Shown here: positions 25,501 to 36,392 of the stretch, piece after piece
Layout of the letters: every line of letters begins with the position of its first letter
Position numbering within the stretch: position 1 is the first letter of the stretch
Program-made: the position numbers and the translations under genes
NCBI GenBank assembly: GCA_004335835.1
Contig: RWJK01001896.1
Span: 1-64,000 of the forward strand
Direction: 5' to 3'
Source of the DNA: Scenedesmus sp. ARA3
Lineage: Eukaryota > Chlorophyta > Chlorophyceae > Sphaeropleales > Scenedesmaceae
DNA: 64,000 nt
Notes under the pieces: generated by a model
Databases searched by the model: none
Told to the model about the DNA's origin: nothing
Seen by the model: only the letters and a program-made list of their open reading frames with translations

Positions 25501-26689
25501 CCTGGCGTGCTGCAGTACCAGACGTGCACCAAGAGTCTTCAGGGTCAGGGTCAGGGTCATGTCACCGCAGAACTGCTAGCAGCATGCTGATGGGCAGTGC
25601 TGCCAAGTGGTTCTTTGTGATGAAAGCTGCTGCAAGCCGTTTCAGTTTCCCTGTTCGTGCAGCCCTTGGAGGTCTCTGTCTCCTGGTCACAGAGGATGCA
25701 CGAAACGTTCCCATATCTGTTGCTTGGCATGCTTTTGCTGTTGAACGCGGACACCTCTGTCACCCGCGCAGCCGGCGCATCTGTGATTTGTGTGCGCTCC
25801 TGTGCTTCTGTATTGTGTGCGGCTGCAGCCAGCGTTTGGAGTAGTGTTGTGCTGCAGATCATGTTGGTGGCACCACCATCAAACCTCCCGCACGGAGCCA
25901 TTGACTGGCTGTTGGGCTGTTTCCGGGTTCCGCTGGGGTTCAACTTCAGATGGTTGTTTTGCACAGGTCAGCTGCATGTGCTCAAGACTTTTAGAGCTTG
26001 TGTTGCTGCTGCACCAACTCATCTAGTGCAGTTGAAGCCTGCAACTGCTGCATATCATCTGCCATTTGCCATGAACGGTAGCCTGGTGCAGACATGCTGT
26101 TGTTATCAGTACAACGTTGTACGTACAACGTTCACGCATATCCTCGGCCGTGTGTGAGCCAGCATGGTATGAGCATACATTGTCATGCTTGTTTATTATG
26201 TGTGTTTGGCCGCTGTAGAGGTCTCATGAGCTGCATGCAGCATCCACACCACCGCCGTGTGCTGTTAGCACAGCACTGTAGAAGCCGTCAGCACGTGAAT
26301 GTCTTTTGTGTCCAGCCAAGCTACAGCCAAAAGACCAACCCTGGCTGCTTGCTTTACTGTCTGCACACGTTTGTTGCATCCTACTTGCTGGGTATGGATG
26401 CAAAGCAAGATTAGAAGAACGTCTATGATCACTTGAGATCTAGCAACACGTCGATGTGTTTACACGTATCCACCTGGCAACGCCTCCTTGACCTGACTCA
26501 TCAAAGCATCCGCTCTGTGTGGAGCATGTCAATGTCGACGCGTCCCACATGTAGCTGCATTTCACCACTGGCATCACTGCATCGCTGACCATCAACAAAG
26601 CATGAACAGACTGACAGGCCTGACGTGCGAATTGGGAAAAGCAACAACCGCTGCCTGCAACAAAAGCTGGCAGCTGCAGGCCGTCAGGC
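25501..26689. other. Intergenic, no supported gene
   Basis: Open frames exist on the plus strand (for example 25657-26157), but none has a recognisable domain or clear exon structure. A perfect 20-bp palindrome is at 26114-26133. Confidence 0.4.
26114..26133. repeat. Perfect 20-bp palindrome
   Basis: AACGTTGTAC is followed directly by its reverse complement GTACAACGTT. The overlapping GTACAACGTTGTAC just upstream is also palindromic. Confidence 0.9.
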
Positions 26690-27484
26690 TCAAGCAATGC
26701 CTACTAGGAAGTCCCAGCCACCAGCCTTTGCAGTACAAAGCCTCCAGCCTGGCCAGCCGCAGCCGCTGCAGGCAAATCAGCTGCGCCAGTCCCAGCCACA
26801 CATCTTCAACGACACACACGGGTAACCTCGCCAGTTTGGGGAGCCCATGACACGCTCATTGGGCAATCAGAAAGCGAAACCTGGCCAATACACACTGCAG
26901 CAGCCCATCACACTCCATCTGACACAGCAAACTGAATGACAGCGCCTCAAGCCAACAGCAGTGCACAGCTGGGCCTCTGCAGGGTCAGCCTGCAACCTGG
27001 CTAGCAGCAGCTGCTGCAGGTGACTGAGCTGCACCACTTGTTGCAAGTGTGGTAGTCTATTGCCATTGCGTGTGTGGAGCTGCATCACTTGTCACTTGTC
27101 ACTTGTCACTTGTCACGAGTGTGGTGGCCTGGGTAGCCGCGGATTCTGCAGGCGACTGAGCTGCATCACTTGTCGCAAGCGTGGTGGTAGTCTATCCTGC
27201 ACTGCGGCAGCCCCTCACACCCATACCACACGCTCTGGCAGGCAGCCTCTCACGCTGCTGCTGCCTCCAGCAGGACCTCAAGTGGGGCAGCCGCAGCTTC
27301 TGCAAATGACTCCAGCTGCACCACCACAAAAACACCAGTGTAACACCTACGCTGCAGGGGCCCCTCACGCTGCTGCTGCCTCCAGTTCCAGAGCCTCCAG
27401 TGGGTCTGCCTGCAGCCTGGGCAGCCGCAGCTGCTGTGAAAGGCTCCAGCTGCACCACCCCGGCAATACATCTGCTGCCGCCCC
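26690..27484 (-). repeat. Degenerate array of terminal-exon copies (minus-strand gene at 27485)
   Basis: Reading the minus strand downstream of the stop at 27485, the motif RLPRLQADPLETLELEAAA is echoed as RLQADPLEALELEAAAA near 27360-27440 and more weakly near 27250-27310, 27130-27190, 26990-27050 (ARLQADPAEAQL) and 26730-26780. The clearest units on the plus strand start near 27246, 27363 and 27483, giving a period of about 118-120 bp. A separate short run of CACTTGT repeats is at 27083-27118. Confidence 0.65.
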
Positions 27485-28708
27485 TCATCCTGCTGCTGCC
27501 TCCAGCTCCAGGGTCTCTAGTGGGTCAGCCTGCAGCCTGGGCAGCCGTCGGTATTGTGTCACATGCAGCGCAAGGGGCCCTGATGCGCTGAGCACCTGCA
27601 CGCAGCAGCAGATGGTGCTATGCGTCACGCTCCAACTGCACAAATCTCTAGCGTGGGCAACTGCAGCCAGTGTGCCGCAGCCTGCAATAAGACGCTTCAG
27701 CACCCTGTTTATATGCAAAGCAAGTCAATTCTCAATAGTTTATCAAGCAAAAGGTTCATGTGATAGCGTGCAAAGACTGTGCAGCAGAAGCAGTCCTCAG
27801 CCTGGCATCAGCGGGCTCCCTTGCCCACCTTGGCAGCAACTTCAAGTTGTTGTGCAGACACATCTGCAACAGCTGTGTGGAACTGCTGCTGCAGGGCTGC
27901 GGGGCTTCTGAAGTGCGCTATAGCACCAGCAGCACCAGCAGCAGCACTTGTGCCACATGACCAAGGCTGCACTGCTAGTAACGGGCTTGCAGGTGGCTGG
28001 CGCTGCAGGCATGCAAGCGTCGAGCAGGGCCACCTGTCCAGTGTTGCTGCTGCGCTACTGCTGCACATGGATCTACTTAGCAACTGCAAGGGCAACACGC
28101 CTGCAACTTGCTGCTGCTGCTGCTGCTGCTGCTGTGCGTCTGGTGCTACTGATGCTGCTGATGGTAATGCTTTGAGCTCCGAAGCCGCTGACGAAGCTGC
28201 AGCAGGGGCAAAGGCAGCAGCTGCCGCTGCTGCTGCAGGCAGCCTGCCATGCTGCAGTTTTGGAGGTGCCATGCCTCTTGCTGCACACAGTTTGCTGTAG
28301 CTGCTGTTGATGTCCTGCCGCAGTAAGGATAGCGAATCTTCTACTGTCCTGCTGCTGCTGATCTGCTTGGCTAGGGACTGCCTGCAACGCATGCACATGC
28401 ACGCAGAGTGAAGCAGTGACATACCCGCGCTCGTATTGTTGGATGGTGTGTTATTTCAGGGGCGCAACAGCAGGAACAACTGCATCACACACTTGTGCAT
28501 TGTGTACAGAGGTACGTAGCTAGTACACTAGCCTGTGCCTGCAGGGCAACTTACACGTGGCCATGGCTGGGGTGTAGACAGGTGTGCAGCTGCTGCCATA
28601 GTGTCTGTTCATAGGGTTTGTTGCACCATGTGCATGTGGATGTGCTCACCTCTGTGCTGCTCTTTGTGCAAGTGAGCAGAGTAATGGCTGCACTGGCTGG
28701 GACAGCTG
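27485..28708 (-). CDS. Probable protein of unknown function, 5' end not located
   Basis: Read on the minus strand, the probable exons are 28708-28650 (acceptor GCTGCAG, donor CAG/GTGAGC), 28381-27829 (acceptor GTTGCAG, donor AAG/GTGGGC) and terminal 27595-27485 (acceptor CTGCAG... ending TGA). The last two junctions join in frame and give coding-like sequence (HTAVADVSAQQLEVAAK, then VLSASGPLALHVTQYRR). The middle exon has Ala and Gln runs typical of this genome. It also contains SSRTVEDSLSLLRQDI, which looks helical. I do not recognise the family. A start codon was not found; a frame near 29005-28817 (LVEKHALLALGLSG) could be an upstream exon. Confidence 0.42.
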
Positions 28709-29963
28709 CTGCAGCGCTTGCGCGCCAGGGCTACTGCTGTTCCTGTGCGGCGCCCATACAGCAACTCGGTAGGCTTCTATACTTCCATCACCATTCCCTG
28801 TTGCTGTATACATCCCTCAAACGTCCAGCTCAGCACAAGTATAGTGTCGAGAGGCTAGCTCAGCCAAGCAGGCCCGGCTGGTCTCGCCCGAGAGACCAAG
28901 CGCGAGTAACGCGTGTTTCTCAACTAGTTGGGTTGTATGCGGTGCTTGTATACCATTAAACAGTCTAGCAGCGCAAAACAGTGTCGCTTGGCGCCAAGCC
29001 AGCACAGCGCTGTGCTGCGTGCTGGGGAGGTGGCAAGAGTTTGCTAATGGCGTTGTGTGCAGCTTAACAAAACAAGTTAATTAAACATGTTGCTCAAAAA
29101 CTTCAACCTTGCTGGGAGACGCAGTGCGTCACACTCCCAGCGCGTTACATTGGAGTGCCTTAGCTTGTGGCAGTCCTGAACATTGTGCATACAGTACATT
29201 GCCTCGCAAGTGCAATGCAGTGCTCAGGTCACATGTGTTTCATGGCAGTGAGGCACCATTGCTGCAGCAGGTCCAACCATTGGTTGACCCTGCTGCAGTG
29301 TTAGTGTCAGTGCCTTTACTGCCAGCAGTTGATGGCTTGCATCACACGACAAGTTCAGCGGCTTTCATCATTACACAGAGTCCTGTACCAAATCCCTGCA
29401 CCCAGCTTACACGCCCCAAGTGCCATAATGCCATGCCACGCCGGATTTTGACAGTCCCCGCCACAGCAATGCTGCTCCTAGTGCTGTGAGCTGATACACC
29501 AATGCAGGCTGCCGATGGTCAAGGGGACCCTTCAGACTATCTGACAGGGCCAGCACTGAGAAGTCTTGAAGCACCAGGCCTTCGGCCCAGTGGGGTTCTT
29601 GGCTCAGCAGATTTGACCATCTGAGAGTCCAGCCCGATGCACTCGAATGGCTTCTGCTGCTGCGCGAGAACACTCAAACAAGTTTGTTTGACGTAAGAGT
29701 TAGCTCAAGTCGTGCACGGATTTGCTGTGTTGATGCAACGCTGGCTAGCCGTTGAGCAGAACACCGTCGTCTCGCACCATTCAGCCCAACTGATTGCATT
29801 TGTAAGATGTCATACTGTCAAGTTTTTGCTCCACATACTTGCCGTGCCTAGTACCTGTCTACGAAACAACCGTGTCCACCAACGCACAACATAGCACGCA
29901 TTGCCTGCTGAACGCACAACAAACAGAACAACATAAGCATTATTGACGTGCTGCCGCTACGCC
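28709..29963. other. Intergenic, possibly including 5' exons of the minus-strand gene
   Basis: The minus-strand frame 29005-28817 may be coding, but its splice sites were not settled. The rest shows only short frames and an imperfect inverted repeat at 29262-29298. The upstream region of the coiled-coil gene is at the right end. Confidence 0.35.
29262..29298. repeat. Near-perfect inverted repeat, 18-bp arms
   Basis: CTGCAGCAGG near 29262 pairs with CCTGCTGCAG ending at 29298, and the central part CAACCATTGGTTG is also self-complementary. A one-base offset interrupts the arms. Confidence 0.75.
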
Positions 29964-32240
29964 ATGGAGCCGGACTGGCACCCAGGCAATGCATCAGGCA
30001 GCTCTGGGCAACAACAGCAGCAGCAACAGGCGCAGGAGTTGAGCGGGGCTGAGCACTCTCCGACTGCCCAGGGCAAACGTGTTGCAGCATCCAGCCCCGA
30101 ACGTGAAGCAGAGGCAGCAGATGCATCGCACAAGAAGCCTAGGCAGGAGGCACAGTCTCCTACAGCAGCAGCAGAGGCTCCTGCCGGGGGACAGGAGCAG
30201 GAACAGCAGCGTGTCCCAGCAGCAGCACCTGCGCATGTGGCTGCGCCTGAACCACCGGCATCTGAAGCAGCAGCACCAGCAGCAGCTGCAGCAGTGCCAG
30301 CAGCAGTGCCTGGGCCTGAACAAACAGCACCAGCAGCAGCTGCTCCACTGCCAGCAGCAGCACAGCCAGCCCCAGGAGCAGCATCCAGCCCCAGGCCCCA
30401 AATTGTGCTGGTGCAACGGCCCATGCTGGTGATGCCCCAAGCTGTACTGGCAGCAATGGCAGCAGGCAGGGGAGCAGCAGCTGCAGGCAGGGGCGCTGCA
30501 ATGCACATGCCAGCAGCAGCGGCGCATGCGCCAGGCGTTCCGCAGGCAAGGATACAGCCTGTTGCTGCTGCCAAGCCAAAGCAGCGTGGCGTGCGCTGGT
30601 GCCACCCAGCCACTGAGCCTGTCACACAGCGGCCAACACTGCAGCAGCAGCAGCAGCCTGCTGCCGCCATGCCTCAGCCAGCACAGCTCCCACAGTTTGC
30701 TGCTGCTGCTGCACCCAGGCAGCTGCAGCCTGGAGCAAGGACACCGCCAGCACAGCCAGCCACTGCCTTGCCAAGTATGGCAGCACAGCAGCAGCAGCAG
30801 CAGCAGCATGCGAAAGTGCCAGCAGCCAAGCGTCCACCTGCGCTCGGCAGTGCCATCCGCAGGCAGATGGTGCAGGGCTTGGTGAAGCAGCAGCAGCAGA
30901 GGCAGCGGCAGCAGCAGCAGCCGGCACAGCCAGCCACTGCTGCTGGCACCAGCAGTGCTGCTGCCGTGGCTGCCTCCCCAAGCAAGCCAGCTCAAGCTGC
31001 AGCACCTGCAGCACCAGCTGCTGCTGCTGCTGCCAGCCCATCCAAGCTGGGCAGGCCTCAGCTGCAGAGCATGGCCAAGACCGGCCTGTCTGCGCTGCTC
31101 AAGGGCAAGGGGCCGCAGCTGGCAGCAGCAGCAGCAGCAGCAGCAGAGGCAGACAGTGAGGAGGCAGAGGAGGAGGAGGCGCCTGCAGCACTCAGCCAAG
31201 GGGCAGCCGCAGGCGCAGGCAGGCCTCCACCTGCAGCTGCTGCTGCTGCTGCTGGCAGCCCAGCACGTGCTGGCAGGGCGGCGTTGCCAGCTGCTGCAGT
31301 AGCACCCAGCAATGCCCAGCAGCTGCTCGCGCTGCCGGCGCCACCCAGCCGAGTGGACCACGGCGCTGCTGCTGCTGCTGCTGCTGGCGGCAGCGCTGCG
31401 CTGCTGCTGCCTGGCGCTGCCGGGCTGTCTGAGGCTGCAGTCATCAGCAGGGACCTCGTGCTGCAGAGCCGCCAGGCAGATGCAGCGCTGGATGCGCAGC
31501 TGCGGGCACAGGACAGCCTGCGGGCAGAGAATGCAATGCTGACTCAGCGCCTGACAGCCGCATATGCCAGGGCAGCCGGCGCGGAGCGCGCTGCTCGCGC
31601 TGCGCAGCAGGAAGTGCAGCAGTACCGGGAGCAGAGCAGCCAGCAGTATGTGCGGCTGCAGAAGATTGAGGGGCGGGAGGCCAAGCTGGAGAAGCAGCTG
31701 CAGCAGCAGCAGCAGAAGCTGCAGCAGCGGGATGAGGAGATTGCGGGGCTGAGCGAGCGGCTGCGGCAGGCGCGGCTGCAGCTGGCGCAGCAGCGGCAGC
31801 AGCTTGACCAGCAGGAGGTGCAGCTGCAGCAGCTGCAGGCGCGCGAGCAGCAATGGGAGCTTGCGCAGCAGCAGCAGCAGCGTAAGCGCGCGCGGCGGGG
31901 TGAGCATGCGTCGGAGGATGAGGATGGGAGCAGCAGTGAGGAAGAAGAGGAGGATGAGCCCGAGCAGGGCCCCAGCCAGCAGCAGCAGCAGCAGCAGCAG
32001 CAACAGCTGAAGCAGCTGCAGAAGCAAGTGCGGCAGCTGCAGCAGCAGAAGAAGGAGCTGCAAGGGGACCTGCAGCAGCAGCAGCGTGAGCGGCTTGCAA
32101 AAGAAGAGCAGGTGGCTGACTTGCAGGAGGAGGTTGCGCAGCTGCGGGCGCAGCTGCAGCAGCAGCAGGCCGCTGCAGCCAAAGCCAAGCGAGCCAAGAA
32201 AGCCACCAAACAAGCGCCACCAGCTGGCAAGGATGCGGAT

Positions 32241-32273
<33 letters not shown>

Positions 32274-33995
32274 GGTGGTGATATGGCGAGTATTGCTGCT
32301 GCGCTGCGGCTTGAGGAGCTGCAGGAGGAGCTCACAGAGGCGAAAGAGGCTCTGGAAGATACGGAGCACAGGGCAGCTAAAGCAGAAGAGCAGGTGGTGA
32401 AGCTGCTGCGGCGAGTGAAGGAGGCAGAGAAAGCGGCAGCAAAGGCAAGTGCTGCTGCTGCTGCTGGGGGTGCAGGGGGTGCGGCTGATACTGAGGAAGA
32501 GGTGCAGGAGCTGCGGCAGCAGGTTGAGGCGCTGGAGGGGCAGCTGCAGCAGGATGCAGCAGCAGCGCAGCAGCTGCTGCAGCAGCTGCAGGCCAGCCAG
32601 GCAGAGGTGCAGGCTCTGCGGCAGCCGCCGCCGCCGCCGCCGCAGCAGCAGCAGCAGCTGGAGGCTGCGCGGCAGCGCTGCGAGCTGCTGACGGCGCGGC
32701 TGCAGCAGGCGGACCTGCAGGTGGTGGCGGCTGCCATATCTGTGCAGCAGGCTGAGGCGCGCGCTGCTGCTGCTGAGGCTGCTGCTGCACGTGTGGGGGC
32801 AGCTGGGCGCGGCAGGCATACTGATGGTGGGGGTGAGGGTGGCGGTGATGAGCCTGCTGGTGAAGGTAGTGATGATGAGGGGTTGGGTGAGCAGCAGGGT
32901 GCTGCTGCTGCTGCTGCTGCTGAGCCGCATACGAGGCATGGTAGTGGGGGTGGCACTGGTGCTGCTGCTGGGCACAGCAGAGGGGCAGGCGGGGGCAGGG
33001 GTGCTGCTGAAGCAGCTGCTGCAGCAGCAGGGCCAGGGGGCAGGGGTGTAGCTGGCAGGCTGCAGCAGCAGCGGCTGGCAGCAGCAGCACCAGCAGAGGC
33101 GCCGGCATCAGCTGCAAGTGAGGAGGCTGCGGAGACGGCGGGGGCTGTAGCCCCTGCGCCGCCCATTGCAAGGCGCATGGCGCGCAGGGCAGCTGCAGCA
33201 GGAGCTGCGGTGGGTGTGGCAGCAGCAGCGGCAGCAGCAGGACCTGCCGCAGCGGGCACTGCTGCTGCTGCTGCTGCTGGCGCTGAGCACGGCGCAGTGA
33301 AGGTTAAGCAGGAGCCTGGCACTGCGCAGCAGCAGGAGCAGCAGCAGCATCCTGAGAAGGCTGGTGCTGCTCGAGCAACGCACAGCAAGGCTGCAGCCGC
33401 CAAGCACCTGCAGCAGATGAGTGAGGTGAGCTGGAGTGTTCGGTTGGCTTCAGTGCTAGGTGGTTCAGGACGTGTTTAGTAGTGGCTGGTGCTTATGCAC
33501 GCTATTCATATGCCTTGCGCAGCCATGCACCATCGAAGAGAACGGCAAAAGCTCGTATTGATAGTATATGCTGAGCCAGCTGCAGCCTTTGGCAACCCTG
33601 CAACCTGCAGAGGTGTATGGTAGCTTCAAGCTTCAAGTTGGTTTTGTCATCAATTCTGCTGCTGCCATATGCCTGCTGCTACCGTTGATGCTGTTCCTGC
33701 TTTGCACACACACAGCATCTACCCTTGCGCCCCACCAGGGCAACGTCACGCCCAAGCCGGTTTGAGTGACAGTAGCGCTGCACTGGTGCAGCTCGAGAGC
33801 CGTGCACCCAGCAGGAGTTGACAGCAGCAAAGCAGCAACAGCGGCCATCCAGCAACAGCCCAAGCAGATTTGAGTGACAGTAGCGCTGCACTGGTGCAGC
33901 TGGGGAGCCGTGCGGCAGCGGCAGAGGAGTCAAGCAGCAGCAATCCAGCACTAGCAGCAGAAGTGGAGGGAGGGTTGCTCATGCTGCAGGCATGA
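29964..33995 (+). CDS. Large Gln/Ala-rich coiled-coil protein, nuclear-type
   Basis: A single exon of about 3.45 kb starts at the ATG 29964 (MEPDWHPGNASG). It continues to a donor at 33421 (ATGA/GTGAGG) or 33426 (GAG/GTGAGC). Residues 1-480 are disordered, rich in Gln, Ala and Pro, with a bipartite basic stretch near residues 36-62. Residues about 490-640, 677-825 and 842-945 are heptad-rich coiled coil. Between them lie the basic patch RKRARRGEH (about 639) and the acidic run SSSEEEEEDEPEQ. Near the end VKVKQEPG fits a SUMO-acceptor motif. Using the first donor, either of two direct-repeat terminal exons continues in the same frame: 33739-33821 (reads LSDSSAALVQLESRA) or 33859-33995 (reads LSDSSAALVQLGSRA, ending LLMLQA). 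No enzymatic domain is recognised. The basic and acidic signals suggest a nuclear scaffold role, which is inference only. Confidence 0.6.
33739..33925 (+). repeat. 108-bp tandem duplication giving two alternative terminal exons
   Basis: CCCAAG at 33751 and at 33859 begin two direct copies sharing TTTGAGTGACAGTAGCGCTG and CACTGGTGCAGCT. The period is 108 bp (36 codons), so both copies stay in one frame. The first copy ends in a TGA at 33819-33821; the second runs on to a TGA at 33993-33995. Confidence 0.88.
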
Positions 33996-34728
33996 CAGGC
34001 CGCCGGTGCTTGGGGAAGCAGCTGAGGGCGTTGCAGTGTCACATAGCCACGGTGGCTGCAAGGTGCCTGTTTGTTTATGTTGGCCTGCGGGAGGCAGCCA
34101 TTTTGGATGATGCTTTGATCTTTGGAGTCGACACAGCAGTAGGCACCACGTCACAGTGCTGGATCCAGCAGCAAGGATGCAGGACGCTGGTTCTGGACGT
34201 CGATGCCGCTGGCCGTCGTGCAGCCCACCCTTCATTTTGTGTTGGTGTCGGAAGTCTGGAGGTTTGTTGGTGAAGTGCGTTCTGTGTGGCCATGCAGCTG
34301 CGTTGGTGAAGTGCGTCTTCTGTGGCCATGCAGCTACATTTATCGTTGCCAAACATGTGTCACCTTTGACTCATAATCATTGTTTGCCAGGTACAGTACT
34401 GTACTAATAGGCTGTGCTGAGCTCTGTCTGTCATTCTTACGCACTGAAGCCTATGCATTGTATCCAAATAGCCTCTGGTGCATTGCTGCTCCACATAGAG
34501 AGTAGTTTGCTGGCGACCCCGAAAATAGTCTGTATACAGTACCAGGAAATGTGTAACTTACAAGGGACAGGAATGCATGCTATAGAGCCGATACCAGGGC
34601 TCGGAGCAAATGTGTGATTGGGCGTAGAGCAACAACCCGACCCATGATGGCCAACTACTGTACTGGCAGTAACACACTGAACTGAGGGCATGCCCACCAA
34701 CAAAAGCGCCCTCAGCCAGAGCAGTGCT
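33996..34728. other. Intergenic, no gene seen
   Basis: Contains a short tandem repeat at 34266-34338 and a TGTAA at 34552-34556. No coding region is supported. Confidence 0.45.
34266..34338. repeat. Two-copy 36-bp tandem repeat
   Basis: TTGGTGAAGTGCGT followed by CTGTGTGGCCATGCAGCT-like sequence occurs at 34267 and again at 34303. Confidence 0.8.
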
Positions 34729-35157
34729 GCTCATCGCTGCTGCCAGCCGCAGCCTCTCTCATATCTACCGGCAGGCCAGCTGCCTGGACCGCAAAAAAAA
34801 AACACTGTTGTTTCTGCATCCTGTGGCTGCTACGCCTAGCTGCTGCCAGCCGCCCCCTTTGTCACCTAAACCAGCACGCCAGCCGCCTGCTCAAAGAACC
34901 TACATAACACCCAGGTTGCCCCGGTTTACTCCGCGCCCTGTGGCTGCTGCTCATCGCTGCTGCTGGCCGCCGTCTCTGCCACTGCTGCCAACAGGCCAGC
35001 CGCCTGCCTTTGAACCCCAGCTGGCCATGCCTCACTTCGCATGCTGTGGCTACTGCTCATCGCTGCTGCTAGCTGCTACCTGTACCGGCAGGCCAGCCGC
35101 CTGCCTGAAAAACTCAACATACTTCCAACTGCCCGCGCCTCACTCCACATCCTGATG
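34729..35157 (-). repeat. Copies of the hydrolase terminal-exon end in its 3' flank
   Basis: The plus-strand sequence CTCATCGCTGCTGCTAGC (minus strand: the codons of the C-terminal ASSSDE and stop region), followed by GGCAGGCCAGCCGCC, recurs at about 35161, 35056, 34949 and 34729, with a weaker copy near 34850. The spacing is about 105-110 bp. The copies lie downstream of the hydrolase stop and are less similar with distance. Confidence 0.82.
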
Positions 35158-36357
35158 CTACTCATCGCTGCTGCTAGCTGCTACCTCTGCCGGCAGGCCA
35201 GCCGCCCGCCTGAAAAACTCCACATACTTCTCGCTCAGGTATTCCAGTGCCTCCCCACTATACACCTGGAAGTGATTCGTGTCCACGGTCACCAGCTGTG
35301 CATTCGGTGTAACTGCCACAGCTGCCTTCACACCATCTAGGGGGCACAGCTGGTCCTTGGTGGCGGCTGCAAACAGCACTGGGGCTGTGATCTGGGGCAG
35401 CAGTGTGATGGGGCGGTACGCGGATGCCTCAAGCGCCAGCCTGCAGCGGCCCAAGTTGCGCCAGCCGCCCTGCATCCAGAAATAAGCACAGTGCAACGTG
35501 TTTTGTAAGCACAGCGGTACAGTGCAGCAGTGTGATGGGGCGGTAGGCTGAGGCCTCAAGCGCCAGCCTGCAGCCGCCCAAGTTGCGCCAGCCGCCCTGC
35601 AGCCAAAAACAAACACAGTGCAACATGTTCGTCACATGTGCAGCGGTACAGTGCAGCAGTGTGATGGGGCGGTAGGCGGAGGCCTCAAGGGCGAGCCTGC
35701 AGCGGCCAAGGTTGCGCCAGCCGCCCTGCAGCCAGCGTAACAGCAGTACAGCGGCATTACAGCACTGCTCAGCAGGTGCAGTTTGGTGATGGGGCGGTAG
35801 GCGGAGGCCTCAAGCACGAGCCTGCAGCGGCCTAGGTTGCGCCAGCCACCCTGCATCAATAAAAAAGCCCAGAGCAGCAGCGGTATGTTGTAGCACAGTA
35901 CAGCGGCGTTTTCGCTCTGCTGAGCAGCTCCACAGAGGCAGGCCCCCCCAAAAAGCACTACAGCCCTGCAGAGAGCGTACACAAACACCTACATGCGTAC
36001 CTGCACTTTCCACAGGCCTGCCTATGACCGATGGCGTTGCTGTTGCTGCCTCTTTGACTGCACACCTAAAATCATAACACACTCAACGCAGCACACACGG
36101 AGCCACCACTCCCCGCCCACCTGCTTCTTTGCAGGGTGCTTTGCGTAGTATGCCTCCTGCTCATCCTGCGTGAGCCCCATGAAGTTGGTCATGCCGGGCT
36201 CCCCAATCAGCGGGTAGTAAGCCGCCGGCATGTTTATGGCGCTGCGCAGCATGTCATGCAGCGCGGCGATGACGGCACGCGCGATGCGCGCGTAGCCACG
36301 CTCTTTCACGTTCTTGGCGAATGCGGCCTTGCCGTCCGTGAAGGGCACCTGAAGCCC

Positions 36358-36392
<35 letters not shown>

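Noticed and set aside
25657..26157. 166-codon plus-strand frame after the SGNH gene.
   Set aside because: No domain recognised; hydrophobic stretches do not form a clear signal peptide or membrane pattern, and the start is not convincing. Could be reconsidered if RNA evidence appears.
28850..28940. tRNA-like word GCTAGCTCAG with a nearby hairpin.
   Set aside because: No T arm (GTTCGA-type) and no pairing acceptor stem in register.
29994..32975. 993-codon open frame on the minus strand, antisense to the coiled-coil gene (also 31544-33403 minus).
   Set aside because: Long runs of GCN/CAG repeats lack stops in several frames. The antisense product is an unstructured mix of Leu, Cys and Ser runs with no domain or splice logic, while the plus frame shows heptads, basic patches and an acidic run.
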